Below, in pieces: positions 34,376 through 43,497 of a DNA stretch of 43,615 nt. Origin of the DNA: Alteromonadaceae bacterium. Its GTDB lineage: Bacteria; Pseudomonadota; Gammaproteobacteria; Enterobacterales; Alteromonadaceae. The stretch lies in the NCBI GenBank assembly GCA_013216005.1, contig JABSOJ010000013.1, positions 1-43,615 on the forward strand, in the 5' to 3' direction. The notes below the pieces were generated by a model. The model worked only from the letters and a program-made list of their open reading frames with translations, did not search any database and had not been told where the DNA came from. Numbering within the stretch: position 1 is the stretch's first letter; every line of letters begins with the position of its first letter. Both the position numbers and the translations under genes were made by a program.

Positions 34376-35359
34376 ATGAAAAAGCTTCTTATAACTGGTG
34401 GCATTGAAAAAAAGAATCCACAGGAAGAATGGTCTGGATTTAAATCAGGAATAGCCCTGGAGCTAGATCTTGCTAGCTTAGAGTGTAAACCAGTATTGGA
34501 ATATTACACACCTGAAGAGTTTAGGCCACCTGAGCCAGATTGTTCTATTTTATTCAAATCTGGGGAGGTTCATGGCGACAAAGTTGTTATGACGACACAA
34601 ACTGAAGTTTTGATTTATCAATTGCCTGATTATCAATTAATTAAAAGAGTATCATTATCTTGTTTTAATGATATCCATCATGCGCGGTTAACAGATGATA
34701 ACTCTCTTCTGGTGTGTGTAACAGGGCTAGATAGTGTCTTTGAAATAAGTTTGGAAGGAAATGTGATCAATGAATGGTCATCAATTGATGAAGATATATG
34801 GCAGCGGTTTGAGTTGGGTAAAGATTATCGTCAAATATTAACAACGAAACCTCATTCGGCTCACCCTAATTTTTGCTTTGAATATAAAGGTGAAAAATTT
34901 GTTACTAGATTTATGCAAAAAGATGCAATTTCTCTTACTAGTAATAAACAATTTAAAATAGATGTTGGAGGCCCTCATGACGGTTATGTTTTGGGTGAAA
35001 ATGTTTACTTTACGACAGTAAATGGGTTTATCGTCGGTTTTAATTTGAATTCTTGCAAGCGAATTTTTATAAAAGACCTTAATGAAATGAATGAAAATAA
35101 AATGCGTAATCTTGGTTGGTGTAGAAGTTTGCTCATGGTTAACGAGCATGAAGCAATTGTAGGTTTTAGCAGAATGCGCACAAGTAAGTTTTCTGATTAT
35201 CTAAGTTGGGTAAAAGAAAAATCAGGCGTAGGAACCACGAATGATTTTCCAACCAGACTTATTAAGTATAATTTTAAGCAAGATGAAATAGAGTGGACCA
35301 TCAATTTAGAAAAATATGACCTGAATGCGGTATTTTCAGTTTTGGCATTAAGTGAGTAA
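34376..35359 (+). CDS. Beta-propeller-like protein of unknown function
   Basis: I do not recognise a named family. The product from ATG 34376 has 327 residues; the track start at GTG 34346 and an ATG at 34358 are alternatives. It opens MKKLLITGGIEKKNPQEEW and consists mostly of short beta segments in repeating four-strand-like blocks (for example VLIYQLPDYQLIKRVSL, LLVCVTGLDSVFEISLEG, ENVYFTTVNGFIVGFNL). It has conserved-looking His in NDIHHARL and GGPHDGYV. This suggests a propeller of the kind found in arylsulfotransferase-like or WD40-like proteins. There is no signal peptide. It lies between the gene remnant and the flippase gene, so a role in EPS modification is possible. Confidence 0.6.
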   Translation: MKKLLITGGIEKKNPQEEWSGFKSGIALELDLASLECKPVLEYYTPEEFRPPEPDCSILFKSGEVHGDKVVMTTQTEVLIYQLPDYQLIKRVSLSCFNDIHHARLTDDNSLLVCVTGLDSVFEISLEGNVINEWSSIDEDIWQRFELGKDYRQILTTKPHSAHPNFCFEYKGEKFVTRFMQKDAISLTSNKQFKIDVGGPHDGYVLGENVYFTTVNGFIVGFNLNSCKRIFIKDLNEMNENKMRNLGWCRSLLMVNEHEAIVGFSRMRTSKFSDYLSWVKEKSGVGTTNDFPTRLIKYNFKQDEIEWTINLEKYDLNAVFSVLALSE

Positions 35360-35367
35360 AAGTTAAT

Positions 35368-36801
35368 ATGACAATTGTGAAGATGCAAGTGATCAGTGGT
35401 ATTAAATGGTCAATGTTTGCTAAAATCATATCGCAGATATTTTCGTGGATCGTTACTTTTGTCGTGATCCGAATACTAATGCCTGAAGACTACGGTATTA
35501 TTGAGTTGGCAACAGCGATGGTTTCACTTGGTTTGGTCTTGGGGATGAGTGGTTTTTCAGATGTAATAGTTCAGCGAAAAGACAAAGATCCACAGTTATA
35601 TGCACAAGTTTTTACCTTAGCTTTGTCATTAAATTTTTTGTTGTTTTTAATTTTATTTCTCAGTGCAGATTCTATAGCCGATTGGTATAACGCCCCAAAC
35701 CTTGGCCTTGTTATAAAATTTTTGAGTGTTAATCTCTTGTTTGTTTCATTGAAAGTTGTCCCTGCGGGGATTTTGAAAAGAGAGATGGATTTTAAAAAGT
35801 TATCGTTAATTCAATTAACCGTAGGATTGTTAAGTTCAGCACTTACGTTGACGCTGGCCCTTTTAGGGTATTCCTATTGGTCTATTGCTATTGGTAGTCT
35901 GGCTGCGACCATAATGTCTGCAATATTATTGAATTTTATCACACGTGCACCAATGCGATTAACTACCTCATTTAAATCATTTGGCCCTTCTTTTCACTTT
36001 GGTGTTTTTACGGTAATAAATCAATTGCTTACTTTTCTTTTTTTAAAAGTAGACTCTCTTATTATCGGTAAAGTACTTGGTATTAGTTCTTTAGGTTTTT
36101 ATTCAGCAGGTAGTCAGCTTGCTAATTTACCCTTAGAGAAAGTTGCTCAAACCCTGAATGAAGTTAGCTTTGCTGGTTATGCTAAAGTAAAGGAAGACAA
36201 AGCGGGTGTGTCTTATTATTTCTTACAGAGTAGTCGTCTTGTTTCTTTAATGGTTTTTCCTGTATTTTGGGGGATGGCATCAATTGCGGATCCGTTAGTT
36301 GATCTGTTTTTAGGCGAAAAATGGTTAAGCGCAGCACCAATTTTTCAAATTCTTGCCTTAGTTATGCCATTTAGAATATATCAACTTGTCATTCAATCGG
36401 CGATAGCTGGCATTGGTTTTCCAAAATATAATTCAAAAAATCTTCTTATCTTGTGTGTAGTAATTCCAATTTCTGTGCTTTCGGGCTTGCCTTGGGGAAT
36501 TCAAGGGGCTGCAATTGGTTGGGCATTAGGGTATCTCTTGTTTTTTCTCTGGATGATTTTCCGCTCGCTTTCTTTTTTAAATGTAATGTCTTTGGACTTC
36601 ATTAAAACATTGGCCACACCTATGATGGCGGGGTTAATAATGTTGTTAATAAATTTTCAACTTGATTATTTTATCGGTAGTTACGATGCCTGGTTGAAGT
36701 TGATCATTCTGATTGGTAGTGGTGCTGTAACTTATATAAGTTTAGTTTTTTTCGTTGAGAAACAAAGGTTGATTCTGTTGAAAAATATCATATTCAAATA
36801 G
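35368..36801 (+). CDS. wzx: Wzx-type oligosaccharide flippase (polysaccharide biosynthesis protein, MOP superfamily)
   Basis: The 477-residue protein has about 12-14 membrane segments. Its opening, GIKWSMFAKIISQIFSWIVTF then RILMPEDYGIIELATAM, is typical of WzxC/RfbX-like lipopolysaccharide exporters. The motif GFSDVIVQRKD and the mid-protein FLFLKVDSLIIGKVLG also fit. It would move the lipid-linked repeat unit across the inner membrane before polymerisation. It starts eight bases after the propeller-like gene and ends ten bases before the large fusion gene, so flippase and putative polymerase are adjacent, as is common for Wzx/Wzy. Confidence 0.9.
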   Translation: MTIVKMQVISGIKWSMFAKIISQIFSWIVTFVVIRILMPEDYGIIELATAMVSLGLVLGMSGFSDVIVQRKDKDPQLYAQVFTLALSLNFLLFLILFLSADSIADWYNAPNLGLVIKFLSVNLLFVSLKVVPAGILKREMDFKKLSLIQLTVGLLSSALTLTLALLGYSYWSIAIGSLAATIMSAILLNFITRAPMRLTTSFKSFGPSFHFGVFTVINQLLTFLFLKVDSLIIGKVLGISSLGFYSAGSQLANLPLEKVAQTLNEVSFAGYAKVKEDKAGVSYYFLQSSRLVSLMVFPVFWGMASIADPLVDLFLGEKWLSAAPIFQILALVMPFRIYQLVIQSAIAGIGFPKYNSKNLLILCVVIPISVLSGLPWGIQGAAIGWALGYLLFFLWMIFRSLSFLNVMSLDFIKTLATPMMAGLIMLLINFQLDYFIGSYDAWLKLIILIGSGAVTYISLVFFVEKQRLILLKNIIFK

Positions 36802-36811
36802 AGGGAAAAAA

Positions 36812-39800
36812 ATGAGCGATGAGTTAATGTTGGGGCAGACCAAAAAGGTTGATTTTGCCTGTTTTTTTATTAGCTCTCTCATATTTCTCGCTGCTGTTTT
36901 TAATATCACTTCAAGTCCCATGAGTGTTTGGTGGCTTATTCCCCTTTGTTTGTATTTTTTATTGGTGGTTTATCGACCTTACTGTGTATTTGTCATATTA
37001 CCAATAAGTATCGTGCTAATTGATAGTAAAAGTTGGATTGGCTTTAGTGTCTTTAATGAGTTTGATAGTTTAATTTGGTTAACCGTGGCGGCGGGAATTC
37101 TTCATTTCAAAAATAAAATTCAGTTTTTAGTTAATCATTCACCAATATTTCTTGTTATTTTTTTAGCCTTGGTTTTTATAAATGTGGGTCTGCAAGGTGG
37201 TTTTGGGTCATTTGTTACCGAGACTAATCCTTATTATGATAATAGTTATAGCGTTTTTATTGCGAAAGGCATTGTTTATGGGGCGCTTTTAGCTATTTTA
37301 TTTGTCACCGATTATTTTTATTATCCAGAAGAAACCAAGATGTCCTGGTTTTACGGAGCCGCAACCAGTGCGTTTTTATTATTTATAATTGTGCTTTGGG
37401 AAAGAGGTACATTATTAGCCTTATTTGAAGGAAATACATGGTGGCACGGTGTTAGTTCATTATTGAATTTCAGTGGTTCTTACAGGGTAACGGGATTTTT
37501 TGCTGAAATGCATACGGGAGGGGAAGCGTTTGATGGTATTGTCCTTTTCTTATTAGCCGTAAATTTGTTTGCTTTTTTAAATGCCAGGCAAATGTGGCAA
37601 AAAAACGTTTATCTTTTGGCGTGTTTTGCTGTCACGTACTGTGTTTTGGTTGGTTATACAAGAGCGACTTATCTTGCGGCTTTTGTATTGGTCGGCTCTT
37701 TAGTTGTCTTTTGGCAATTGAAAGTAGTTCCCCGACGGCAACGTTTTACGCTAGCTGAAGTGATACAGAGTTCATGTCTTTGTATTTGCTCTGTACTGAT
37801 ATTAAAATATAGCGGATTTGCAAGCTTAACCCTTCATTTAGTTTTATTAATCGTTTTTCCCTTGTTAATGTTTATATCAAAAAATTTAAACTTGAATAGG
37901 CTTAGTTCAAACTTCCTTTATACTTTAATTTGGTTCATTGTACTTCTATTTTCTTATGTGCAGCAATCAGAAAGTAAATGGTTTGATAATACTTTCTCCT
38001 TTCATAATAGGTTGTTCATTTTATCCTTTATATTTTTTGGCATATTACTGTTTCTTCATAAAAATTTAACCGCAAAGCTCTCTGCTACACTGTTGCGAAA
38101 TATAGTCATGGTTGTTATTTCATCTGTCTTGTCCGTTGGATCTGTTGGTTATCAAATAAATGCTAGATTAGACCATGTAGAAAGAGATTTTATGACCAGA
38201 GTGTTCCATTGGCAAAGCGTTATTCAATCAGGCGATTGGTTGACATCACAGTGGTTGTTTGGGCATGGTGTGGGTAGTTTTCCTAAGAATTATGCATTAA
38301 CTTTTCCTGAAGAAATAAAGAAAATAGGTAGCTTTGAAATAAAAGATAGTAAGTTAAATATAGGTATTGGAGAAGATTTAACTATAGGGCAAAGAATTAA
38401 GGTTGAATCTGGAAAACGTTATTTGTTGACTGGTCATTTCAGTGCTGAAGAGCAGGCAAAATTGCTGGTAGGGATATGCTATAGAAATATTCTCTACCCG
38501 ACAAATTTTGCACCTAATTGCAATTATCGACCAATTGCTTCAAACACTTTAAGTCATAAGTTTTCTGTTGATCTTTATTCACCTGAGTATAAAACATCAG
38601 GGAACTCTCTTTTGCAGTGGCCAGCTTTCTTCGTTGTAAAAAACATTTCAGATCATCAAATTATTTCTATTAATTGGTTAAAATTAGTTGGTAGTGATAA
38701 AACTACTGATCTGTTAAAAAATGGCGATTTTTCAAATAACCTTGAAAATTGGTATTTTTATAATGATTATAATCATCTCCCTTGGCATATCAAAAACATA
38801 TATTTGAGCTTTGTTTATCAATTGGGATTGATTGGCGTACTACTTTTATTCATATTGATTTTTCAAGCTTTGTGGAAACGTCATTCAGATCCCTTCATTG
38901 CTTTTTATCAGTATACCTTGGTTTCTTTATTGTTGGCGTTATGCGCTTTTGGAATGTTTGGCGATCCGTTTGATTCCCCTAAGGCTAGTACATTATTATC
39001 ATTACACTTATTTTCTTGTGTATTATTTACTGTAATTTATAAGCCCCAAAAACGGCTATTTAACGTATCAAAAGTTCAAGTTGTCACATTTTTTAGTGTG
39101 ATAGTTATTCTTCTGGGTAGTTTACATTTTGGTCTTAAATACTATTTGCAAATGAGTTACTTAGAATTTGTGAGTCAAAAACAAAGAGTAAAAGATGGTA
39201 GTGCATATGTTTCGACAAGGCGAGATGAATTATCTATTGAGGATTGGAATGAATATGAAGTTGGTCCTAAATTACAGCCGTTAAGTGCTCGTCATTCATA
39301 TTCAAAAAAATTATATAAAGTAAGTAATGTCAAAGCGTTTTTATCAAGGATCCGTGCGGCAAGACCCGGAGATTCAATTGAGCTTCAACCGGGGTACTAC
39401 ACTATTAATGGACACTCTATTGCTTTGCAAACAGCAGGCACCGAATTATTACCTATTGAAATTACTGCAAGTCAAGCTGGTAAAGTAATAATAGAGTTTA
39501 ACTTAATAGAAGGCTTTCATATTAGTCAGCCTTATTGGAATATCAATAATTTAATTATTGTAGGGATATGTAAGGTAGATAAACTATGTGAGCATGCTTT
39601 TCACATTGTTGGGAAAGGGCATAATACAAAAATAATTAACAATATAATTAAAAATTTCAACTCGCCATTTAAAATTAACCAAAAGGATGGGGATTTTCCG
39701 GATAAAGGCATAATTAAACAGAATGCGATTTATAATAATGATGCCAGAGATACAGCTACGCCTGTTACTTTTATTGATTTAGTCTCCGCTAGTGGTTGGA

Positions 39801-40477
39801 GTGTGGAAAATAATTTTGTAGCTGATTTTGCTAAGAAGGGAGGCGATCACATAAGTTACGGCATGTTTTTTAAAGGGGCCGGAGAACGAAATATTTTTAA
39901 ACGTAATCTTGTTGTTTGTGAATGGAGGCATAAAGGCGGATTTCGTATTGGAACATCGATAGGTGGTGGTGGTACGGGGGCAAAGTTTTGTCGCGATTTA
40001 AAATGTGATGTAGAGCAGAGTAATAGTAGTATTATTAATAATGTTGTAATGCATTGTCCTAATGATGTTGGCTTGTATGTCAATAAAGGTAAAAATACTT
40101 TGGTGGCGCAGAATATTTTTTATAGAACTCGTGGTATTGATGTCCGTTTTAAAGAATCGGATGCTCTTTTAAGTAATAACATTATAGACGGTAGAGTGTG
40201 GACTCGTGATGGTGGGCAAACCCAATTGATTAATAATCAATATAGTCAATTGAACGCATTCTTGGGTTTATCTTTGGTTGAGGAGCTTTATCAAGCGCCA
40301 TGGAAAGGTGACTTCAGGGTATTGGATATGGAAAGTTTAATGATGTCTGAACCTACTAACAAAGAGAGTAATGATTTTTGTCAAGTTCAGCCAATGAATC
40401 GCAGATCTATAGGGCCGTTTGAAATATTTATTGACCCTCCTTGCCAACCAAATTTTAAATTTATCCGACAAGATTAA
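36812..40477 (+). CDS. Wzy/O-antigen-ligase-like membrane protein fused to a carbohydrate-binding-like insert and a parallel beta-helix
   Basis: This 1221-residue protein has three parts. Residues about 15-490 and 660-780 form a membrane domain of a dozen or more segments with the O-antigen ligase/Wzy signature (RVFHWQSVIQ then WLFGHGVGSFPKNY). Inserted at about 505-655 in the periplasmic loop is a beta-rich region containing NGDFSNNLENW, the usual opening of CBM4/9-like jelly rolls. After the last membrane segment (about 755-777), residues 835-1200 form a right-handed parallel beta-helix of the chondroitinase-B/alginate-lyase-like type, with RAARPGDSIELQPG, then repeated N-N-x-I turns such as IINNIIKNF and LSNNIIDGR. 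The reading frame is unbroken. I infer a polymerase carrying its own periplasmic domain to bind and perhaps cut or epimerise the polymer. It is the last gene of the plus-strand locus, beside wzx. Confidence 0.85.
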   Translation: MSDELMLGQTKKVDFACFFISSLIFLAAVFNITSSPMSVWWLIPLCLYFLLVVYRPYCVFVILPISIVLIDSKSWIGFSVFNEFDSLIWLTVAAGILHFKNKIQFLVNHSPIFLVIFLALVFINVGLQGGFGSFVTETNPYYDNSYSVFIAKGIVYGALLAILFVTDYFYYPEETKMSWFYGAATSAFLLFIIVLWERGTLLALFEGNTWWHGVSSLLNFSGSYRVTGFFAEMHTGGEAFDGIVLFLLAVNLFAFLNARQMWQKNVYLLACFAVTYCVLVGYTRATYLAAFVLVGSLVVFWQLKVVPRRQRFTLAEVIQSSCLCICSVLILKYSGFASLTLHLVLLIVFPLLMFISKNLNLNRLSSNFLYTLIWFIVLLFSYVQQSESKWFDNTFSFHNRLFILSFIFFGILLFLHKNLTAKLSATLLRNIVMVVISSVLSVGSVGYQINARLDHVERDFMTRVFHWQSVIQSGDWLTSQWLFGHGVGSFPKNYALTFPEEIKKIGSFEIKDSKLNIGIGEDLTIGQRIKVESGKRYLLTGHFSAEEQAKLLVGICYRNILYPTNFAPNCNYRPIASNTLSHKFSVDLYSPEYKTSGNSLLQWPAFFVVKNISDHQIISINWLKLVGSDKTTDLLKNGDFSNNLENWYFYNDYNHLPWHIKNIYLSFVYQLGLIGVLLLFILIFQALWKRHSDPFIAFYQYTLVSLLLALCAFGMFGDPFDSPKASTLLSLHLFSCVLFTVIYKPQKRLFNVSKVQVVTFFSVIVILLGSLHFGLKYYLQMSYLEFVSQKQRVKDGSAYVSTRRDELSIEDWNEYEVGPKLQPLSARHSYSKKLYKVSNVKAFLSRIRAARPGDSIELQPGYYTINGHSIALQTAGTELLPIEITASQAGKVIIEFNLIEGFHISQPYWNINNLIIVGICKVDKLCEHAFHIVGKGHNTKIINNIIKNFNSPFKINQKDGDFPDKGIIKQNAIYNNDARDTATPVTFIDLVSASGWSVENNFVADFAKKGGDHISYGMFFKGAGERNIFKRNLVVCEWRHKGGFRIGTSIGGGGTGAKFCRDLKCDVEQSNSSIINNVVMHCPNDVGLYVNKGKNTLVAQNIFYRTRGIDVRFKESDALLSNNIIDGRVWTRDGGQTQLINNQYSQLNAFLGLSLVEELYQAPWKGDFRVLDMESLMMSEPTNKESNDFCQVQPMNRRSIGPFEIFIDPPCQPNFKFIRQD

Positions 40478-40688
40478 GTGTTTTATTTACTGAGTTTCAG
40501 GATGTTTTTGTGTTGATAATATGTTTGTGATTTGTTTGTAGCCCCCTGTGTCAGGATAGATCTAACCCTCAAAGCGAATTGTCTGTGTTCTGTTCTGTGC
40601 AGAATAATCGCTTATTACCAGACGGCTATTGTGACCTTCCCATTATTCGATGTTATAAAAACAATTATCACTTTAGTCATAATAAAAA

Positions 40689-40716
40689 GGAAGATTAAAT
40701 TTCAATTTAATCTTCC
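40689..40716 (-). terminator. Strong intrinsic terminator for the lipoprotein gene
   Basis: GGAAGATTAAATT and AATTTAATCTTCC form a perfect 13-base stem with a two-base nominal loop. Read on the minus strand it is followed by five T bases (40688-40684), as expected for a rho-independent terminator of the gene ending at 40770. On the plus strand it could also stop transcripts from the EPS locus. The rest of the 292-base convergent gap shows no supported gene; the ORF at 40532-40744 overlaps this hairpin and is not credible. Confidence 0.85.
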
Positions 40717-40769
40717 TAATATCTTTGCAGCTAAAGATAATTAAGTTTTTGATTTAATCAACTAGGGAA

Positions 40770-43496
40770 TTACTCATTGTCTTGTTTCCTCGGCAAAATC
40801 GCCCATTTGGGATTGTCATCGTATATAGTTTTAATAGCGATGTTTTGTTTAACATACTGCCATAATTCGTGATGGTTTTTAAATCCTTCAAGGTAGGCTG
40901 CTGCGGCCATAGTTATGCTATGGTAACCATGTTCAGGATCATTATTAGTTCTTATAAAATTTTCTACTTCATTTATATATTCAGAGGTATATTGTGAATA
41001 TATATCATGCCATGTTGTGAACCATTCATTGTTTTGATCTAAGGTTGGTACTATGTAGGCACAGATCATAGCATGGGGTAGGCTTGGATCAGAAAATGGT
41101 TCTAATAATTGACTTCCGGCAAATATTAATAAACTATCTGTGTTATAGCCAAGTTCTTTTGCTCTTCCAAGAGCAATAATTACAAAATTTTGCATCCACG
41201 GAGCCAGAGCCCGGTTAACATTATCAGTATTTACTCTATCAGGGTGTACATAACTGGGACTGTGTGTACCTTCATCCCATTGCCCTATTTTAGACGGCAT
41301 TCTTGCCGTTTTAAATCCATTCTTAACTAAATCTTTTTTAACAAAACTATGCAGGTCACTATGTAAAGTGTTTGATAAAGGCAAATTCATTAAGCCTTCC
41401 CACATAGAAATAGCATTTTGATTAAGCAAATGAAAATATGATTTTTCCGGGCTGCTATCAGGCAAAATATCATAGGTGTGTACTCTGGTTCTAAAAGCCC
41501 AAGCTTGTCCTCTAACTTCTCCTGAATATAATCCCCCTTCTGAGCCGGTAGGTCCTCGACCTAATGTTGAAGAATATCCTACGGCATTATTATCACCGCT
41601 AACAAAAGCAGCTGAAAATAACATTTGTTCTAAGTAAAAATAATCTCCTGTTAGTAAGTATTGTGGGCTGGCCAACTCAGGATGATGGGCTTTATCTGCT
41701 ACCCAGTTTGTTTTTATTAAGGGGAAGAGTGGATTGATTTTATCTTCGGTTTTAACTTCATACCAATCTGGTCTGGCTGTCCAGTGAGTAGGTCGTGCAA
41801 GTGGAGCCATTGAGATTATTTTTCCAAGCGCCTCAACTGTGCCATTCATGTCAAATTTTAAGCCTGCTCTTCCTTCCCGTAAGTGAATTGGCCAGGCACT
41901 AGCCAATTCACTTTGCTTTAACGCAATTTCCTGGTGTCGCCAATCTCCTGTGTATAACCATTTTATGGTCCAGGTAGGGTATATACCTATATCAGGTCTA
42001 CCACCTCCCACTCCCATTGCTGGTTGCCACCAACCTTTTTGATATATGTCTTTATCTTTTGTCTGCCAGATATTCCAGTCATTAGTAACTATTTGTTCAC
42101 TTATGACTTTTGTGGTATCAAAATTGGGTAATGATTTCGATTTTATTAAATAGTCAATATTGTGATTAATTGATAGCGTTTGTAATTGTTCTCCAGACCA
42201 GACTTTTTTAGTCCATCGGGTCATTGCCTGGTGAGGTACATTCTCTTGTTGATAAAAGGGGTTGTCATTAAAGTCGATATATAAACTCAGGTGATAACTT
42301 TGATCTTGCAGTGCTTCCGTATTCATTGCTTCTGCGATATAACGAACTGAATATTTTTTTATTCCTGGCCAGAAAGTGACGTGGAAAATGGGACGAATAG
42401 AACGATGTTCATCGGCACCAATATCATAAAGTCTGTCAATTGAATGGTCTTTTATTATTATTGTTGTGGCAATAGGGCCTGTTAGCCAGTATTCAAAATC
42501 GTTATTTTCAAGCATTTGTCTTGCCAGAACTGTTTTCTCTTCAGGAAAGTAAAATTTCATTGTGGCATCAAAGAAGTAATCAGTTGACAACATCTGCTGC
42601 TTAGTTAAAGGTTCATTATTATTTTGTGTTGTATTGACAAAATTAACTGTTTTTGAGCTGTTTGCGGGCAACTCTGCAAGAATGAAGCTGATAATCGCGT
42701 GTTTTACACTGCCATTATGGTATCGTTGTTTGACATCTGCTTGTGTGTTTATTTTGATGCCATCAATCATAACTTGTGGAAAATTTTGAATGTCATCTTC
42801 CACAAAAGAACGGCCAAACTGAACGGGGTAATCAATTTGTTTCTTGCCATGAGGTTCGGTTATTAAAATAGTATTCGATTTTTTATTGAAAGGAACCGTG
42901 GAAAATGTGGCGTGGAGACTTTTTGATCCGTTCATCGTTATAGAGCATGATGATGTTCCTCTGCAGCCATCACTCCAGCCGTTGAAGACAAAACCATCAT
43001 TTGCTAAAGCCTTTAATTCGATAGTATCTCCTTCTGTGTAGGATCGCTGGCAATCTGGTGTACAATCGAGGATTTGGTCATCAATTTTAACTAGGCCCCC
43101 ATTGTCAATTTGTAAACTCAACACATATGTAGTCGGTAGAACTTCGAAATTAGCCGTAACATTCTTATTTTGATTCATGGTTAATTGGCATTTTGTCATA
43201 CCTTGGCAAGCACCAGACCAGCCAGTAAAAATCGGGTTTTCATCGGGTTCAGCTATAAGCTCAACTGTTGTATCTGCAAGGATGTCAACGGTACAATTTT
43301 TTTTACAGGCTTCATTTATTGGTAAAATACTGACAGTACCTAATGGAGCTGGGCCAGAGAATTCTATCGTTAAATTGTAGTTAACAGAAGTGTCAGGTGG
43401 CACTGTTTGGTTATTAGCTTCCCCGGAACCGCAAGCAGATGAAGAAAGAAATAAGGTAATAAAGAAAACCTTTTTGAAGGTAGTGATTGCTTTCAT
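40770..43496 (-). CDS. Large lipoprotein with two InlB-like B-repeats and a putative polysaccharide-active domain
   Basis: The 908-residue protein has a signal peptide with a lipobox-like end (LSSSAC, Cys22). Two divergent InlB B-repeat-type domains follow at about 39-118 and 124-199. Each has paired Cys and the motif GWSxxCxG followed by TMNxxKxxxAxF. From about 205 a beta-rich region follows (ILITEPHGKKQIDYPVQFG, with a conserved-looking HAIISF). The C-terminal half is helical and rich in Trp, His and Asp (for example HSPSYVHPDR and WAFRTRVHTYD). This layout resembles secreted beta-sandwich plus alpha-toroid enzymes acting on polysaccharides, but I cannot name a family. It is translationally coupled to a gene upstream and ends at a strong terminator. 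A role in processing the EPS is inference from location. Confidence 0.7.
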   Translation of the reverse strand: MKAITTFKKVFFITLFLSSSACGSGEANNQTVPPDTSVNYNLTIEFSGPAPLGTVSILPINEACKKNCTVDILADTTVELIAEPDENPIFTGWSGACQGMTKCQLTMNQNKNVTANFEVLPTTYVLSLQIDNGGLVKIDDQILDCTPDCQRSYTEGDTIELKALANDGFVFNGWSDGCRGTSSCSITMNGSKSLHATFSTVPFNKKSNTILITEPHGKKQIDYPVQFGRSFVEDDIQNFPQVMIDGIKINTQADVKQRYHNGSVKHAIISFILAELPANSSKTVNFVNTTQNNNEPLTKQQMLSTDYFFDATMKFYFPEEKTVLARQMLENNDFEYWLTGPIATTIIIKDHSIDRLYDIGADEHRSIRPIFHVTFWPGIKKYSVRYIAEAMNTEALQDQSYHLSLYIDFNDNPFYQQENVPHQAMTRWTKKVWSGEQLQTLSINHNIDYLIKSKSLPNFDTTKVISEQIVTNDWNIWQTKDKDIYQKGWWQPAMGVGGGRPDIGIYPTWTIKWLYTGDWRHQEIALKQSELASAWPIHLREGRAGLKFDMNGTVEALGKIISMAPLARPTHWTARPDWYEVKTEDKINPLFPLIKTNWVADKAHHPELASPQYLLTGDYFYLEQMLFSAAFVSGDNNAVGYSSTLGRGPTGSEGGLYSGEVRGQAWAFRTRVHTYDILPDSSPEKSYFHLLNQNAISMWEGLMNLPLSNTLHSDLHSFVKKDLVKNGFKTARMPSKIGQWDEGTHSPSYVHPDRVNTDNVNRALAPWMQNFVIIALGRAKELGYNTDSLLIFAGSQLLEPFSDPSLPHAMICAYIVPTLDQNNEWFTTWHDIYSQYTSEYINEVENFIRTNNDPEHGYHSITMAAAAYLEGFKNHHELWQYVKQNIAIKTIYDDNPKWAILPRKQDNE

Positions 43497-43497
43497 G

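Noticed and set aside
34342-34407. A short frame beginning MCGALYG just before the propeller-like gene, resembling the MCG start of class II amidotransferases
   Set aside because: It stops after about 21 codons, lacks the later amidotransferase motifs, and overlaps the start of a long ORF in another frame. The similarity is three residues and probably chance.
40532-40744. ORF of 70 residues on the plus strand in the convergent gap
   Set aside because: It runs through the perfect terminator hairpin at 40689-40716, has no good ribosome site and no recognisable protein features.
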